A stretch of 64,000 nt of DNA from Coprococcus phoceensis (GTDB lineage: Bacteria > Bacillota > Clostridia > Lachnospirales > Lachnospiraceae). How positions within the stretch are numbered: the stretch's first letter is position 1; each line of letters begins with the position of its first letter. The translations under genes and the position numbers were made by a program. Location of the stretch: NCBI RefSeq assembly GCF_900104635.1, contig NZ_FNWC01000007.1:1-64000 (forward strand), read 5' to 3'. The notes under the pieces are model-generated. The model was not told the DNA's origin, made no database searches, and saw nothing but the letters and a program-made list of their open reading frames with translations. Shown one piece after another: positions 29,390-38,992 of this stretch.

Positions 29390-29418
29390 TTGTGCGAAAA
29401 TTTTATTCATAGTATAAT
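29390..29418 (+). promoter_or_regulatory. Upstream promoter (P1) of the M18 aminopeptidase gene
   Basis: TTGTGC, a 17-base spacer and perfect TATAAT give a 5' leader of about 100 bases. Confidence 0.55.
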
Positions 29419-29457
29419 ACTACGCAAAAATTTTCCTGTCAAGAAAATATAGAATGT

Positions 29458-29486
29458 TTGCGTTATAAACAGTGTGTAAATAAAAT
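29458..29486 (+). promoter_or_regulatory. Proximal promoter (P2) of the M18 aminopeptidase gene
   Basis: TTGCGT, a 17-base spacer and TAAAAT lie 42 bases before the start codon, in an A/T-rich tract. Confidence 0.55.
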
Positions 29487-29527
29487 AAAAAAAATAAAAA
29501 ATTGTAAAAATGACTGGAGGGTTCACA

Positions 29528-30925
29528 ATGGGAAAACAGAGTGTATGGAAGTCGTATGATCAGAAGGAGCTTAAGGAAGTTAATGCGGTTTGTGAGCGAT
29601 ATAAAACATGTCTGGATGCAGGAAAGACAGAGCGTGAATGTGTGGCATTGGCGGTTGAGATGGCCAAGGAGGCCGGATACAAAGATTTGAATGCCTATAT
29701 TGCCGAGGATAAACAGCTGAAAACAGGTGATAAAGTGTATGCGGTCTGGATGCATAAGATGGTCGCATTATTTCAAATCGGGGAAGAGCCGATTTCCAAT
29801 GGAATGAATATTCTTGGAGCACATATTGACTCACCACGTTTGGATGTAAAACAGAATCCGCTGTATGAAGCGGATGGATTTGCCTATCTGGACACACACT
29901 ATTACGGTGGAATCAAAAAATACCAGTGGGTTGCACAGCCGCTTGCTCTACATGGTGTAGCTGTACTGAAAAGCGGAAAGACCGTTCCGATCTGCGTTGG
30001 GGAAAAAGAAGGAGATCCGGTATTTACGATTACGGATATTTTGATCCATCTTGCGGGCGAAAAAATGGAAAAGACTGCGGCAAAGGTTATTGAAGGTGAA
30101 AATATGGACCTTTTGATCGGAAATATGCCTTTGAGAGACTGTAAAGATTTGAAAGAAGAGGAAAAAGAGCTGGTGAAAGCGAATATTCTTTCTATTTTAA
30201 AACAGGAGTATGGGATTGAAGAGGATGATTTTCAGTCAGCAGAACTTGAAATTGTGCCAGCCGGTAAAGCAAGAGACCTTGGTTTTGACCGCAGTATGAT
30301 TTTAGGGTATGGACAGGATGACAGAATCTGTGCATTTACATCCCTTTTTGCGATGCTGGAGGCAGAAAATCTGAAAAAGACAGGAGTGTGTCTTCTTGTG
30401 GACAAGGAAGAAATCGGCAGTGTAGGTGCGACAGGAATGCAGTCACATTTCTTTGAAAATACAGTTGCTGAGTTAATTGCGCTGACAGAAGGGGAATCTG
30501 AATTGAAAGTAAGACGAGCGCTTGCGCGTTCCAGAATGCTTTCCTCAGATGTAAGCGCAGCGTATGATCCTCTGTATGCAGAGCATTATGAAAAACGAAA
30601 TTCCGGATTCTTTGGCAGAGGAATTTCTATGAATAAGTTTACTGGTGTCAGAGGAAAAAGCGGTTCTAATGATGCGAATGCAGAATATATTGCAGTTTTA
30701 AGAAAAATCTTTGACGATGCAAATGTGGCATATCAGTTCGATGAGCTTGGAAAGGTGGATGCCGGAGGCGGCGGTACAATTGCTTATATCATGGCAAATT
30801 ACGGAATGGAAGTGATTGACAGCGGAATTGCGCTTCTTTGTATGCATGCACCTTATGAGGTGAGTAGCAAAGCAGATATCTACGAAGCCGTAAAGGGATA
30901 TCGTGCGTTTTTGGCGAACGCATAG
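29528..30925 (+). CDS. M18 family zinc aminopeptidase
   Basis: This 465-aa cytosolic metallopeptidase removes N-terminal residues from peptides. Family motifs are GAHIDSPRLD (first zinc His and Asp neighbour), YGQDDRICAF with the bridging Asp, DKEEIGSVGATG with the catalytic Glu pair, and CMHAPYEVSSKADIYE at the C terminus with the last His ligand. The start at 29528 follows TGGAGGG; an in-frame ATG at 29510 precedes that site and was not used. A permease gene follows at once, so peptide breakdown and amino-acid transport may be linked. Confidence 0.92.
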   Translation: MGKQSVWKSYDQKELKEVNAVCERYKTCLDAGKTERECVALAVEMAKEAGYKDLNAYIAEDKQLKTGDKVYAVWMHKMVALFQIGEEPISNGMNILGAHIDSPRLDVKQNPLYEADGFAYLDTHYYGGIKKYQWVAQPLALHGVAVLKSGKTVPICVGEKEGDPVFTITDILIHLAGEKMEKTAAKVIEGENMDLLIGNMPLRDCKDLKEEEKELVKANILSILKQEYGIEEDDFQSAELEIVPAGKARDLGFDRSMILGYGQDDRICAFTSLFAMLEAENLKKTGVCLLVDKEEIGSVGATGMQSHFFENTVAELIALTEGESELKVRRALARSRMLSSDVSAAYDPLYAEHYEKRNSGFFGRGISMNKFTGVRGKSGSNDANAEYIAVLRKIFDDANVAYQFDELGKVDAGGGGTIAYIMANYGMEVIDSGIALLCMHAPYEVSSKADIYEAVKGYRAFLANA

Positions 30926-30943
30926 AGTACAGGAGGAGAAAGA

Positions 30944-30967
30944 ATGGCAGAAAAAACAAAAAACTAA
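30944..30967 (+). other. Seven-codon leader ORF: out-of-frame start of the permease
   Basis: ATG at 30944 has an ideal AGGAGGAG ribosome binding site but reads only seven codons (MAEKTKN) before TAA at 30965. One extra A in the A6 run 30958-30963 would join it to the permease frame as MAEKTKKLTMGAL, a typical N terminus for this family. The permease ATG at 30970 is two bases after the stop, so reinitiation is possible. Confidence 0.6.
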
Positions 30968-30969
30968 CA

Positions 30970-32427
30970 ATGGGAGCATTGATTCTAATGATCTTTACAT
31001 CGGTGTATGGGTTTAACAATATGCCTAGATCATTTTATCTGATGGGATATGGAGCGATTCCGTTTTTCCTGTTATCAGCAGTAGTTTTCTTTGTCCCATT
31101 TGCGTTTATGGTTGCAGAGTATGGCTCGGCTTTTAAAGATGAAAAGGGTGGTATTTTTTCATGGATGCAAATCTGTGTCGGAAAAAAATATGCGTTCGTG
31201 GCAACATTCATGTGGTATACATCTTATGTAATCTGGCTCGTTAATATTGCATCAGGTATCATGGTGCCGCTTTCCAATGCGATTTTTGGGAAAGATACGA
31301 CAGCAGATTGGACATTGTTTGGATTGAAATCAACACAGACACTTGGGATTCTCGGTGTAGTCTTTATCATTGCAGTTACATTTTTTGGAAGCAAAGGATT
31401 GAAAAATATCCAGAAAGTAGCATCAATCGGCGGAATTGCATGTATGTTTTTAAATGTGATGCTGATTGGAGGTGCACTTTTGGTATTGATTGGAAATAAA
31501 GGTGAACTGGCACAGCCGATTACATCGGTGGCATCATTTGTGGATTCTCCGAATCCAGAGTATGCGGGAAGTATTGCCATGCTGGCGTTCCTTGTATATG
31601 CGTTGTTTGCATATGGTGGAACAGAGGCTGTCGGAGGTCTTGTAGATGAGACTGAAAATCCGGAAAAGAACTTTGGAAAAGGTCTTACAATAGCAGCTAT
31701 TATTGTTGCAGTGGGATATTCAATCGGAATTTTTTGTGTGGGAATCTTTACAAACTGGAGCGATACACTTTCCGCAGCAACTGTGCATAAGGGAAATGCA
31801 TCTTATGTGATTATGAACAATCTTGGATACCAGATTGGAGCTGTATTTGGAGCAAGTCAGGGAGTCTGTGTACAGATGGGCAACTGGGCTGCAAGAATTA
31901 TGGGGATCTCAATGCTGCTGTCTTTGTCAGGCGCAGTATTTACGTTAAGCTATTCTCCTTTGAAACAGCTGATTGAAGGAAGTCCGAAAGGATTACTGCC
32001 GGAAAGATTCTGTAAAATGGAAGATGGAATGCCGAAATTTGCGTTGAAGATTCAGGCGGTTGTAGTTGTGGTATTTATTCTGTTAATCGCTATGGGTGGA
32101 GATACGATGACACAATTTTTCAACATTCTTGTATCAATGACAAACGTTGCGATGACACTTCCATATATGTTTATTTCAGCAGCGTTTATCAGATTTAAGA
32201 AAAATAAAAATATTCATAAACCGTTTGTGATCTTCAAAAATGATACGGTAGCAATCGTCTTTACAGTACTGGTAACAGTGACTGTTGGGTTTGCAAACTT
32301 CTTTACAATCATCCAGCCGGCGATGGCGGGAGATGTTGCGACAACTGTTTGGAGTATCGTAGGACCGGTGCTGTTCACTGTAGTAGCATTAGTATTGCAC
32401 AGCAGATATGAGAAAAAAATGAAATAA
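30970..32427 (+). CDS. YjeM-like APC-family amino acid permease, proximal start frameshifted
   Basis: The 485-aa inner-membrane protein has about 12 helices of the amino acid-polyamine-organocation fold, closest to YjeM and glutamate/GABA antiporters. Features are MIFTSVYGFNNMPRSF in helix 1, FAYGGTEAVGGLVDET in helix 6, and ALFAYGG. The ATG at 30970 lacks its own ribosome binding site. The strong site upstream serves a start that is out of frame by one base in an A run. Function may be kept by reinitiation or by slippage on the A run, or the indel may be a sequencing error. The missing residues are only about nine cytosolic ones. It follows the M18 aminopeptidase gene by 18 bases to the upstream start. 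Confidence 0.78.
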   Translation: MGALILMIFTSVYGFNNMPRSFYLMGYGAIPFFLLSAVVFFVPFAFMVAEYGSAFKDEKGGIFSWMQICVGKKYAFVATFMWYTSYVIWLVNIASGIMVPLSNAIFGKDTTADWTLFGLKSTQTLGILGVVFIIAVTFFGSKGLKNIQKVASIGGIACMFLNVMLIGGALLVLIGNKGELAQPITSVASFVDSPNPEYAGSIAMLAFLVYALFAYGGTEAVGGLVDETENPEKNFGKGLTIAAIIVAVGYSIGIFCVGIFTNWSDTLSAATVHKGNASYVIMNNLGYQIGAVFGASQGVCVQMGNWAARIMGISMLLSLSGAVFTLSYSPLKQLIEGSPKGLLPERFCKMEDGMPKFALKIQAVVVVVFILLIAMGGDTMTQFFNILVSMTNVAMTLPYMFISAAFIRFKKNKNIHKPFVIFKNDTVAIVFTVLVTVTVGFANFFTIIQPAMAGDVATTVWSIVGPVLFTVVALVLHSRYEKKMK

Positions 32428-32445
32428 AAGAAATATCAGGTTTAC

Positions 32446-32492
32446 AAATCACCACTTTTTAGATAAATTAGAAGGAAAGTGGTGATTTTTTT
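32446..32492 (+). terminator. Terminator of the M18-permease operon
   Basis: A perfect 13-bp stem AAATCACCACTTT / AAAGTGGTGATTT is followed by a T7 tail. Confidence 0.92.
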
Positions 32493-32528
32493 ATTGCATA
32501 CTAAGGAAATTAAGAAAGGTGGGGGAAT

Positions 32529-33302
32529 ATGATAGAGATAAAAAATCTGACAAAAGTGTATAAACTGAACAAAAAGCAGATGAAAGAATCCAAAACAAAG
32601 AGCAATCGAAAGGTAGCGGTAGATCATTTGAGCCTAAATGCGCACAAAGGGGAAATATATGGTCTATTGGGTCCGAACGGTGCAGGGAAGACGACGACAC
32701 TTCGCTGCATTGCAACGATTATTAAGCCAACAGAAGGTGAGGTTAAGGTTGCAGGGCATGATGTGGTGACAGAGGCGGAGCAGGTGCGTAAAAGCATCGG
32801 TTTCCTGACAAGTGACATTAAGCTTGATCCACAGTTTACACCCGACTATATGTTTGAATTTTTTGGAAGGCTTCACGGTGTGTCAAAAGAGGTTTTAAAA
32901 GAACGAAAAGAACAATTATTTGAGTATTTTGGTATTAAGGATTTTGCGCATAAACAGATCAAAGAACTGTCGACCGGAATGAAACAAAAGGCGGCAATTG
33001 CGGTAAGTCTTGTACATGATCCGGAAATCGTGATTTTTGATGAACCGACAAATGGTCTTGATATCGTGACTGCAAGAGGTGTGACAGATTACCTGAAAAA
33101 ATTGCGTGAAGAGGGAAAGCTTGTTATTGTCTCCACGCACATTATGTCGGAGGCAGAAAAGCTTTGTGACCGGATTGGAGTGATCATTGATGGTCAGAAG
33201 GTAAGTGAAGGTACATTGCAGGAAATACTGGATAGTACAGGGACGAAAGATTTGGAGGATGCATTTTTCGAGTTGTACAGAAGCAGAAAGGGGGAGGCGT
33301 AG
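32529..33302 (+). CDS. natA: ABC exporter ATPase, NatA-like
   Basis: The 257-aa ATPase has Walker A GPNGAGKTT, signature LSTGMKQKA, Walker B IVIFDEPTNGLDI and an H-loop VSTHIMSEA. It is similar to NatA-type sodium/drug export ATPases. The stop codon directly abuts the permease start. An early Lys-rich insert (KQMKESKTKSNRK) lies before the Walker A region. The NatA name is by similarity; the substrate is not proven. Confidence 0.85.
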   Translation: MIEIKNLTKVYKLNKKQMKESKTKSNRKVAVDHLSLNAHKGEIYGLLGPNGAGKTTTLRCIATIIKPTEGEVKVAGHDVVTEAEQVRKSIGFLTSDIKLDPQFTPDYMFEFFGRLHGVSKEVLKERKEQLFEYFGIKDFAHKQIKELSTGMKQKAAIAVSLVHDPEIVIFDEPTNGLDIVTARGVTDYLKKLREEGKLVIVSTHIMSEAEKLCDRIGVIIDGQKVSEGTLQEILDSTGTKDLEDAFFELYRSRKGEA

Positions 33303-34517
33303 ATGAAGAGCATCAAAGAAATCTTCAATAAAGAGATGGTACGTGTTTTCAAGGATAAAAAAATGGTCTTTTCGGTATTTTTTCTGCCGGTTATTATCAT
33401 GATTGGAATTATGTATCTGATGAGTCAGATGATTACAGGGATGGAGGATGACATCACAAAACACAAGCCGATTGTCTATGTTCAAAATGAACAGGAAAGT
33501 TTTGAAAAATTTTTAGAGAGTATCCATGCGGATTATAAGATACATGCGATTTCCGAAAGTGAGAGGGCAGATGTGGAGACGAAGATTCGGGATGGAGAAG
33601 CCGATCTTTTGATTGAGTTTCCAAAGAATATGGATGAGATGATTCAAGATTACAAGGAGGGAGATCCGGCTCCACAGATCAAGACCTATTACAATCCGTC
33701 GGAAGAATATTCTAATGCGGCATATAAAGAGATCTCTTTGGAAGTACTTGAGGCGTACCGTCAGACGCTGCTGACAGAGCGTGTGGGAGATTTAGAGCAG
33801 ATTGCAGTGTTTACAGTGAATTCTGACAACGATAAGATGGTCATTCAGGACGAGCAAAAGGCGAGTGGAAAGGCGCTTGGAATGATGCTCCCGTATTTTA
33901 TCACAATTCTTTTATTTGCAGGGGCAATGGGAATCGGAACGGATATGATTGCGGGTGAAAAAGAACGAGGAACAATGGCAAGCCTTCTTGTGGCGCCGAT
34001 CAAGAGAAGTTCGATCGTGCTCGGAAAAGTGTTTGCACTGATGGCGTTGTCTGGAATTTCTTCAGTAATTTACGTGGGAGCGATGGTGGCATTTATGCCA
34101 TTGATGTCCAAGTCGATGCTTGGAACATCAGGTGAGAATTTGAATATCAGTTTGAATGCAAACCAGATTGCAATGCTTGCAGTCCTGCTTATTGGAGTTG
34201 CGTTTTTATATTCTACGATGATTGCACTTACTTCGGTGTTTGCAAAGACAATCAAAGAGGCGACTACCTATGTAATGCCGCTCTATATGGTAGTGCTTGT
34301 TCTAGGTTTGATGACGATGTTCACTACAGGAAACACAGATGGAAAGATGTACTATATTCCGGTTTATAATATTTCTTTGGTTTTAAAAGGAATCTTAAGT
34401 CATGAGGTGACAATGGCACAGTATGGGGTGACGGTGGCGATGACATTTGCAATCGGTTTCCTGCTTGTGGGTATTATTGTAAAAGCATTTGAAAGTGAAA
34501 AAGTGATGGCAGCATAG
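33303..34517 (+). CDS. natB: ABC exporter permease, NatB-like
   Basis: The 404-aa ABC-2 permease has one N-terminal helix (about 20-40), a ~140-residue outer domain and a block of five or six helices at the end. Family marks are KDKKMVFSVFFLPVIIMIG and AGEKERGTMASLLVAPIKRS. It forms a transporter with the preceding ATPase. The substrate could be sodium or a hydrophobic compound. Confidence 0.85.
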   Translation: MKSIKEIFNKEMVRVFKDKKMVFSVFFLPVIIMIGIMYLMSQMITGMEDDITKHKPIVYVQNEQESFEKFLESIHADYKIHAISESERADVETKIRDGEADLLIEFPKNMDEMIQDYKEGDPAPQIKTYYNPSEEYSNAAYKEISLEVLEAYRQTLLTERVGDLEQIAVFTVNSDNDKMVIQDEQKASGKALGMMLPYFITILLFAGAMGIGTDMIAGEKERGTMASLLVAPIKRSSIVLGKVFALMALSGISSVIYVGAMVAFMPLMSKSMLGTSGENLNISLNANQIAMLAVLLIGVAFLYSTMIALTSVFAKTIKEATTYVMPLYMVVLVLGLMTMFTTGNTDGKMYYIPVYNISLVLKGILSHEVTMAQYGVTVAMTFAIGFLLVGIIVKAFESEKVMAA

Positions 34518-34562
34518 AGGAAAGCGGCATATACTGAATAATAAATGAGTCAGGGAAAAAAG

Positions 34563-34823
34563 ATGCGGTTGTGTGAATTGAGACAGAAAGAAGTGATTAA
34601 TCTTTGTGACTGCAGGCGGCTTGGGTGTGTGGTGGATCTGGTATTTGATCTATGCAAAGGATGTGTTGAGGCGATCGTTGTACCGGGGCAGGCGAAGATG
34701 CATGGGCTGTTTGGATGCGATTCGGAATATGTGATTCCATTTGAATGTATCAAAAAAGTAGGTCCGGATATTATCATGGTAGAAATATGTGAAGAAAAAT
34801 GTCTGAAAACTTGCAAAGACTAA
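34563..34823 (+). CDS. YlmC/YmxH family PRC-barrel protein
   Basis: The 86-aa protein begins MRLCELRQKEVINLCDCRRL, the signature of the YlmC/YmxH sporulation-associated family with a PRC-barrel fold. It is rich in Cys (ten residues). Start 34563 is chosen because AGGGAAAAAAG precedes it; an in-frame ATG at 34545 has no ribosome binding site. nrdR follows 50 bases downstream, an arrangement common in Clostridia (recollection). Confidence 0.83.
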   Translation: MRLCELRQKEVINLCDCRRLGCVVDLVFDLCKGCVEAIVVPGQAKMHGLFGCDSEYVIPFECIKKVGPDIIMVEICEEKCLKTCKD

Positions 34824-34874
34824 CTATTATCTGCTAAAATGACGATATGAGAAAATCCTGAGGAGGAACAGAAT

Positions 34875-35327
34875 ATGAAGTGTCCATATTGCAGTAATCC
34901 AGATACGAAAGTAATTGATTCCAGACCGGCAGAAGACGGGAATTCGATTCGAAGAAGAAGAGCCTGTGATGAGTGCGGGAAAAGATTTACTACATATGAG
35001 AAGGTTGAGACGATTCCTTTGATTATCATAAAAAAAGATAATAATAGAGAGCAGTATGATCGGGCAAAAATTGAGGCCGGCATTTTGCGGGCGTGCTATA
35101 AAAGACCGGTGTCTGCAGAGGCGATTCAAAGGACGATCGAAGCTATTGAGACGGAGATTTTTAAGCGGGAAGAAAAAGAGATTTCCAGCAATCTGATTGG
35201 AGAGATTGTGATGGAAAAGCTTAAGAATTTAGATCCGGTTGCCTATGTGCGGTTTGCGTCGGTGTATAGAGAGTTCAAGGACGTGAATACATTTGTGGCA
35301 GAATTGAAGAAAATTCTGGATAAATAA
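34875..35327 (+). CDS. nrdR: Transcriptional repressor NrdR
   Basis: NrdR represses ribonucleotide reductase genes in response to dATP/ATP. The 150-aa protein has a zinc ribbon at 1-42 (CPYCSNPDTKVIDSRP, CDECGKRFTTYE) and an ATP-cone at 49-139. Length and motifs match the family closely. The ribosome binding site is GAGGAGG. No nrd genes or NrdR boxes were found in the window. Confidence 0.95.
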   Translation: MKCPYCSNPDTKVIDSRPAEDGNSIRRRRACDECGKRFTTYEKVETIPLIIIKKDNNREQYDRAKIEAGILRACYKRPVSAEAIQRTIEAIETEIFKREEKEISSNLIGEIVMEKLKNLDPVAYVRFASVYREFKDVNTFVAELKKILDK

Positions 35328-35341
35328 AACACACTTGATAC

Positions 35342-35371
35342 GAGAGTTCCGGAAACGGAACTCTCTATTTT
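35342..35371 (+). terminator. Terminator of nrdR
   Basis: A perfect 10-bp stem GAGAGTTCCG / CGGAACTCTC with a GAAA tetraloop is followed by TATTTTG. Confidence 0.85.
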
Positions 35372-35391
35372 GAGTAAAGGGAGCAGTATAG

Positions 35392-36141
35392 ATGAGAAAT
35401 TATAAAATGATAATTGCATATGATGGTTCAAGATACAAAGGATGGCAGAGACAAAATTTGACCAATCTGACGATTCAGACAATTTTAGAACGTACGGTGG
35501 AGCAGATCGTTGGTTATCCGGTCGAAATCGATGGCTCCGGAAGAACGGATGCGGGTGTTCATGCAAATGGCCAGGTGGCAAACATGAAAGTGTCGGGGCT
35601 TTTAGATGAGAGTTTTGTGGGAGAACTGAACTGTCTTTTGCCGGAGGATATCTGTGTGAAAGAAATGGAGCTTGTTCCTGGAAGTTTTCACAGCCGCTAC
35701 AGTGCAAAGGCGAAAAAGTATAAGTATTGTATCGATACACGAAAGAAGCCGTGTGTTTTTACAAGAAGATATACATATCATTTTACGAAGGAACTACATC
35801 TGGATGATATGAAGAAAGCGGCAGAGTATCTGAAAGGAACACATGATTTTTCAGCATTTACGGATAATAAAGATGAGAAATCAAAAGTGAGGACAATCTA
35901 TGAGATTAAGATTGTAAAAAAATGGACAAGGCTGGAGTTTGAATTTTATGGAACCGGCTTTTTGTATCATATGGTGAGAATTCTGACAGGAACACTTTTG
36001 GAAGTAGGATGCGCAGAAAAGAGTATTGAAGATATAAAGATGGCTCTTGAACAGAAAGAACGAGAACTGACCGGCTTTTTAGCGCCGGCGAGAGGACTGT
36101 TTTTAGAAAAAGTATATTATCAGGAAGGAGAAGAAAGATGA
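35392..36141 (+). CDS. truA: tRNA pseudouridine(38-40) synthase TruA
   Basis: The 249-aa enzyme converts uridines 38-40 of the tRNA anticodon arm to pseudouridine. The catalytic Asp lies in [10 protein letters not shown] at about residue 53, and the RYKGWQRQ and [12 protein letters not shown] blocks match the family. It overlaps the exonuclease gene by four bases (ATGA), so the two are translationally coupled. Confidence 0.94.
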   Translation: MRNYKMIIAYDGSRYKGWQRQNLTNLTIQTILERTVEQIVGYPVEIDGSGRTDAGVHANGQVANMKVSGLLDESFVGELNCLLPEDICVKEMELVPGSFHSRYSAKAKKYKYCIDTRKKPCVFTRRYTYHFTKELHLDDMKKAAEYLKGTHDFSAFTDNKDEKSKVRTIYEIKIVKKWTRLEFEFYGTGFLYHMVRILTGTLLEVGCAEKSIEDIKMALEQKERELTGFLAPARGLFLEKVYYQEGEER

Positions 36142-36890
36142 AACTGATATCGTGGAACGTAAATGGAATTCGTGCGTGTGTGCAGAAAGGATTTTTAGAA
36201 TTTTTCCAGGAGGCGGATGCAGATATTTTCTGTATTCAGGAGAGTAAGATGCAGGCAGGACAGCTAGATTTGGAATTGGAAGGATACCATCAATATTGGA
36301 ATTATGCAGAGAAAAAAGGATATTCCGGGACGGCTGTGTTTACAAAAAAGGAACCATTGTCGGTACAATATGGCATCGGGATAGAGGAGCATGACAAAGA
36401 GGGGCGTGTTATTACACTGGAATTTGAGGAGTTTTATTTTGTGACCGTGTACACGCCAAATTCACAGAGTGAACTTGCAAGACTTTCATACCGCATACAG
36501 TGGGAGACGGATTTTCTTGCATATCTAAAAGGATTGGAACAGAAGAAACCGGTTATCTTTGCGGGGGATCTGAATGTGGCGTATGCGGAGATAGATTTGA
36601 AAAATCCAAAAACCAATCGGAAAAATGCCGGTTTTACAGACGAGGAACGTGCAAAATTCGGTGAAGTTTTAAAAGCCGGTTTTATCGACACATTCCGCTA
36701 TTTTTATCCGGAGATGGAAGGAATTTACTCTTGGTGGTCATATCGATTCAGTGCAAGAGCAAAGAACGCCGGCTGGAGAATCGACTATTTCTGTGTGTCA
36801 GAGAGTTTGAAAGACAGGCTTGCAGACGCAAAAATTTTAACTGATGTGATGGGATCGGACCACTGCCCGATTGAACTGGATCTAAAATAA
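36138..36890 (+). CDS. xth: Exodeoxyribonuclease III (AP endonuclease)
   Basis: The 250-aa EEP-family enzyme cuts DNA at abasic sites and has 3'-5' exonuclease activity in base-excision repair. Active-site residues are seen in [16 protein letters not shown] (metal-binding Glu), [14 protein letters not shown], and the C-terminal GSDHCPIEL with the catalytic Asp-His. Its length is normal. It is coupled to truA upstream. Confidence 0.94.
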   Translation: MKLISWNVNGIRACVQKGFLEFFQEADADIFCIQESKMQAGQLDLELEGYHQYWNYAEKKGYSGTAVFTKKEPLSVQYGIGIEEHDKEGRVITLEFEEFYFVTVYTPNSQSELARLSYRIQWETDFLAYLKGLEQKKPVIFAGDLNVAYAEIDLKNPKTNRKNAGFTDEERAKFGEVLKAGFIDTFRYFYPEMEGIYSWWSYRFSARAKNAGWRIDYFCVSESLKDRLADAKILTDVMGSDHCPIELDLK

Positions 36891-36904
36891 GGAGGAGATA
36901 TAAG

Positions 36905-37435
36905 ATGAGAATAGAGGCGGAACATACAGCGGCACTTGTCATTGACTATCAGGAAAAATTAGTGCCTGTCATGCACGAAAAGGAAAATTTGATCTGCCAA
37001 TCTGGCATTTTGCTCCGAGGGTTAAATGTGCTTGGGGTTCCGATGTTTCTTACACAGCAGTACACAAAAGGACTTGGAGAGACTGTTAATGAGATTACAA
37101 CGGCTGCGGGAACAGAAGAGTATGTGGAAAAGATTTCGTTTAGTGCATATGAAGGTGTAAAAGAAAAGATAAGAGACAAAAAATATATTATCATCTGCGG
37201 GATTGAGACACATATTTGTGTACTTCAGACGGTGATTGATCTGAAAGCAGCAGGATTTATTCCGGTCATTGTGGAGAATTGTGTTTCCAGCAGAAAAGAA
37301 AATGACAAAAAGATTGCATTGCAGCGGATGAAAGAGGAAGGCGCAATTATTACGACATACGAGTCAGTGCTTTTTGAACTGCTAAAAGAAGCGGGGACGG
37401 AAAAGAGTAAAAAGATACAGAGATTGATTAAATAG
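36905..37435 (+). CDS. Isochorismatase-family cysteine hydrolase
   Basis: The 176-aa hydrolase has the family fold with a catalytic triad: Asp in LVIDYQEK (about residue 14), a Lys in the middle (KISFSAYEG region) and Cys in GIETHICVLQT (about residue 108). Members act on nicotinamide, other amides or signalling molecules, and the substrate cannot be told here. It is 14 bases after xth, has a GGAGGAG site and ends at a strong terminator. Confidence 0.85.
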   Translation: MRIEAEHTAALVIDYQEKLVPVMHEKENLICQSGILLRGLNVLGVPMFLTQQYTKGLGETVNEITTAAGTEEYVEKISFSAYEGVKEKIRDKKYIIICGIETHICVLQTVIDLKAAGFIPVIVENCVSSRKENDKKIALQRMKEEGAIITTYESVLFELLKEAGTEKSKKIQRLIK

Positions 37436-37447
37436 AGTGGACGATAG

Positions 37448-37495
37448 AATCCTTGTTTTATAAATCATTTTAGGTTTATAAAGCGAGGATTTTTT
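37448..37495 (+). terminator. Terminator of the truA-xth-isochorismatase operon
   Basis: A 17-bp stem (37448-37464 with 37475-37491, two G-U pairs) and a T5 tail form a strong terminator. Confidence 0.92.
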
Positions 37496-37536
37496 AAATT
37501 ATAGAAAAATCAAATATATATATCAAAAAAACCAAT

Positions 37537-37565
37537 TTGTTTCTGACTTTTTACAATACTATAAT
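37537..37565 (+). promoter_or_regulatory. Promoter of the cystine-type symporter operon
   Basis: TTGTTT, a 17-base spacer and perfect TATAAT lie 35 bases before the symporter start. Confidence 0.7.
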
Positions 37566-37600
37566 AGGAATGTTGAGAAAAGAAAGAGGAGGTTTTAAAA

Positions 37601-38992
37601 ATGGATGCACTTTTAAGCGTAAATTGGATTGCCTTGCTTGTACTTATCATTGCCTTGCTTTTATTTAAAGTGTTGAACAAACTGGCATATAAAATTAATT
37701 GGACATTTGTCATTTTGATCAGTATGGTAATGGGAGCGGTGCTTGGAATCGTATTTGCGTCCGAGAACAATTCTTATATGACATGGCTTGCATTGATCGG
37801 CGATATTTATGTGAATTTGATTACGGCACTTGTCGCACCGGTGATTCTTGTTTCTGTCATTTCAGGATTGATTCAGTTAAACGATAAAGAAAAAATGAAA
37901 CGAATTGGAACAAAGTCTGTATTCTGGCTTTTGGTTTCATCGGCAATTGCGATTGTAGTTACAATTGTCTTTGGCATGGCAACACAGGTTGGAAAGGGAG
38001 CGCAAGCAGTGTTTGCCGACATTGCAGGAGTCTCCAGTACAACACTTGACGCATATAAGGAAATGGGGACATCTTTTGATAAGATCATTTTGAACTTGTT
38101 CCCGACAAATGTGTTTGGGGATCTGGCAGCAGACAATGTTGTGGCTATTATCATTATTGCAGTTGCAATTGCGGTTGCATATGTAAGTGTAGCATCAGAC
38201 GAAGGTGAAGATAAAGTGAAACCGTTTAAGAGTATCATTGAGGCGGTGAAGAAGATCATTTTCCGAATTCTTTCCTACGTCATTGATTTGACTCCATATG
38301 CAGTGCTATGTTTGACAGCAGTGTCTGCAAGCCAGCTGTTGAGTGATAAAGACGCTTTGGTACAATTGATTCTGCTTGTTGCGGTTGTCTATGTGGTATG
38401 CTTCGTACAGGCTTATGTTGTAAATGCGTTCATTCTGAAATTTGCAGGAAAAATAAGTCCGCTCAAATTCTTTAAAAAGACATTTGATGCACAGGCGACA
38501 GCATTTACGACACAGAGTAGTGTCGGCTCGCTTCCGATTACAATTGACCGTCTGATACATAAGGTTGGTGTAGATGAGGAGGTAGCGAACTTTACAGCGC
38601 CACTTGGAACAACAATTGGAATGGCGGGCTGTACGTGTATTTGGCCGATTTTGTTAGCTATGTTCTATCTAAATGCAACGGGGCAGAGTTGGAATATCAG
38701 TCAATACCTCATCATGTGCTTTATGTGCCTTGTACTTTCGATGGGAAGCGCCGGAATGCCGGGAATCGGAGTTGTGACAGCAGTATCACTGTTCAGTGCA
38801 GTAAATCTTCCGATTGCAGCAGTGGTACTTCTGACTCCGATCAATAACATTACAGATATGGCACGAACATTGACGAATGTCGTAGGAGCAAATGTGACAG
38901 CTGCTGTTGTTGCAAGAAAAACAGAACTTTTGGATGACGAAATTTTTCAGACAGAGGATGAAAAATTAGAGAAAAAGGGAGGACGGGCATAA
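37601..38992 (+). CDS. Dicarboxylate/amino acid:cation symporter, cystine (TcyP)-like
   Basis: The 463-aa inner-membrane protein belongs to the DAACS (GltP/GltPh) fold. Hallmarks are the hairpin-1 serine block TTQSSVGSLPI, the GTTIGMAGC helix-7 region, MPGIGVV in hairpin 2, and the TDMARTLTNVVGAN block with Asp and Asn contacts in helix 8. The long N-terminal region and the sequence are closest to TcyP-type L-cystine symporters (inference). It is the first gene of a three-gene operon, overlapping the next gene by one base. Confidence 0.85.
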   Translation: MDALLSVNWIALLVLIIALLLFKVLNKLAYKINWTFVILISMVMGAVLGIVFASENNSYMTWLALIGDIYVNLITALVAPVILVSVISGLIQLNDKEKMKRIGTKSVFWLLVSSAIAIVVTIVFGMATQVGKGAQAVFADIAGVSSTTLDAYKEMGTSFDKIILNLFPTNVFGDLAADNVVAIIIIAVAIAVAYVSVASDEGEDKVKPFKSIIEAVKKIIFRILSYVIDLTPYAVLCLTAVSASQLLSDKDALVQLILLVAVVYVVCFVQAYVVNAFILKFAGKISPLKFFKKTFDAQATAFTTQSSVGSLPITIDRLIHKVGVDEEVANFTAPLGTTIGMAGCTCIWPILLAMFYLNATGQSWNISQYLIMCFMCLVLSMGSAGMPGIGVVTAVSLFSAVNLPIAAVVLLTPINNITDMARTLTNVVGANVTAAVVARKTELLDDEIFQTEDEKLEKKGGRA

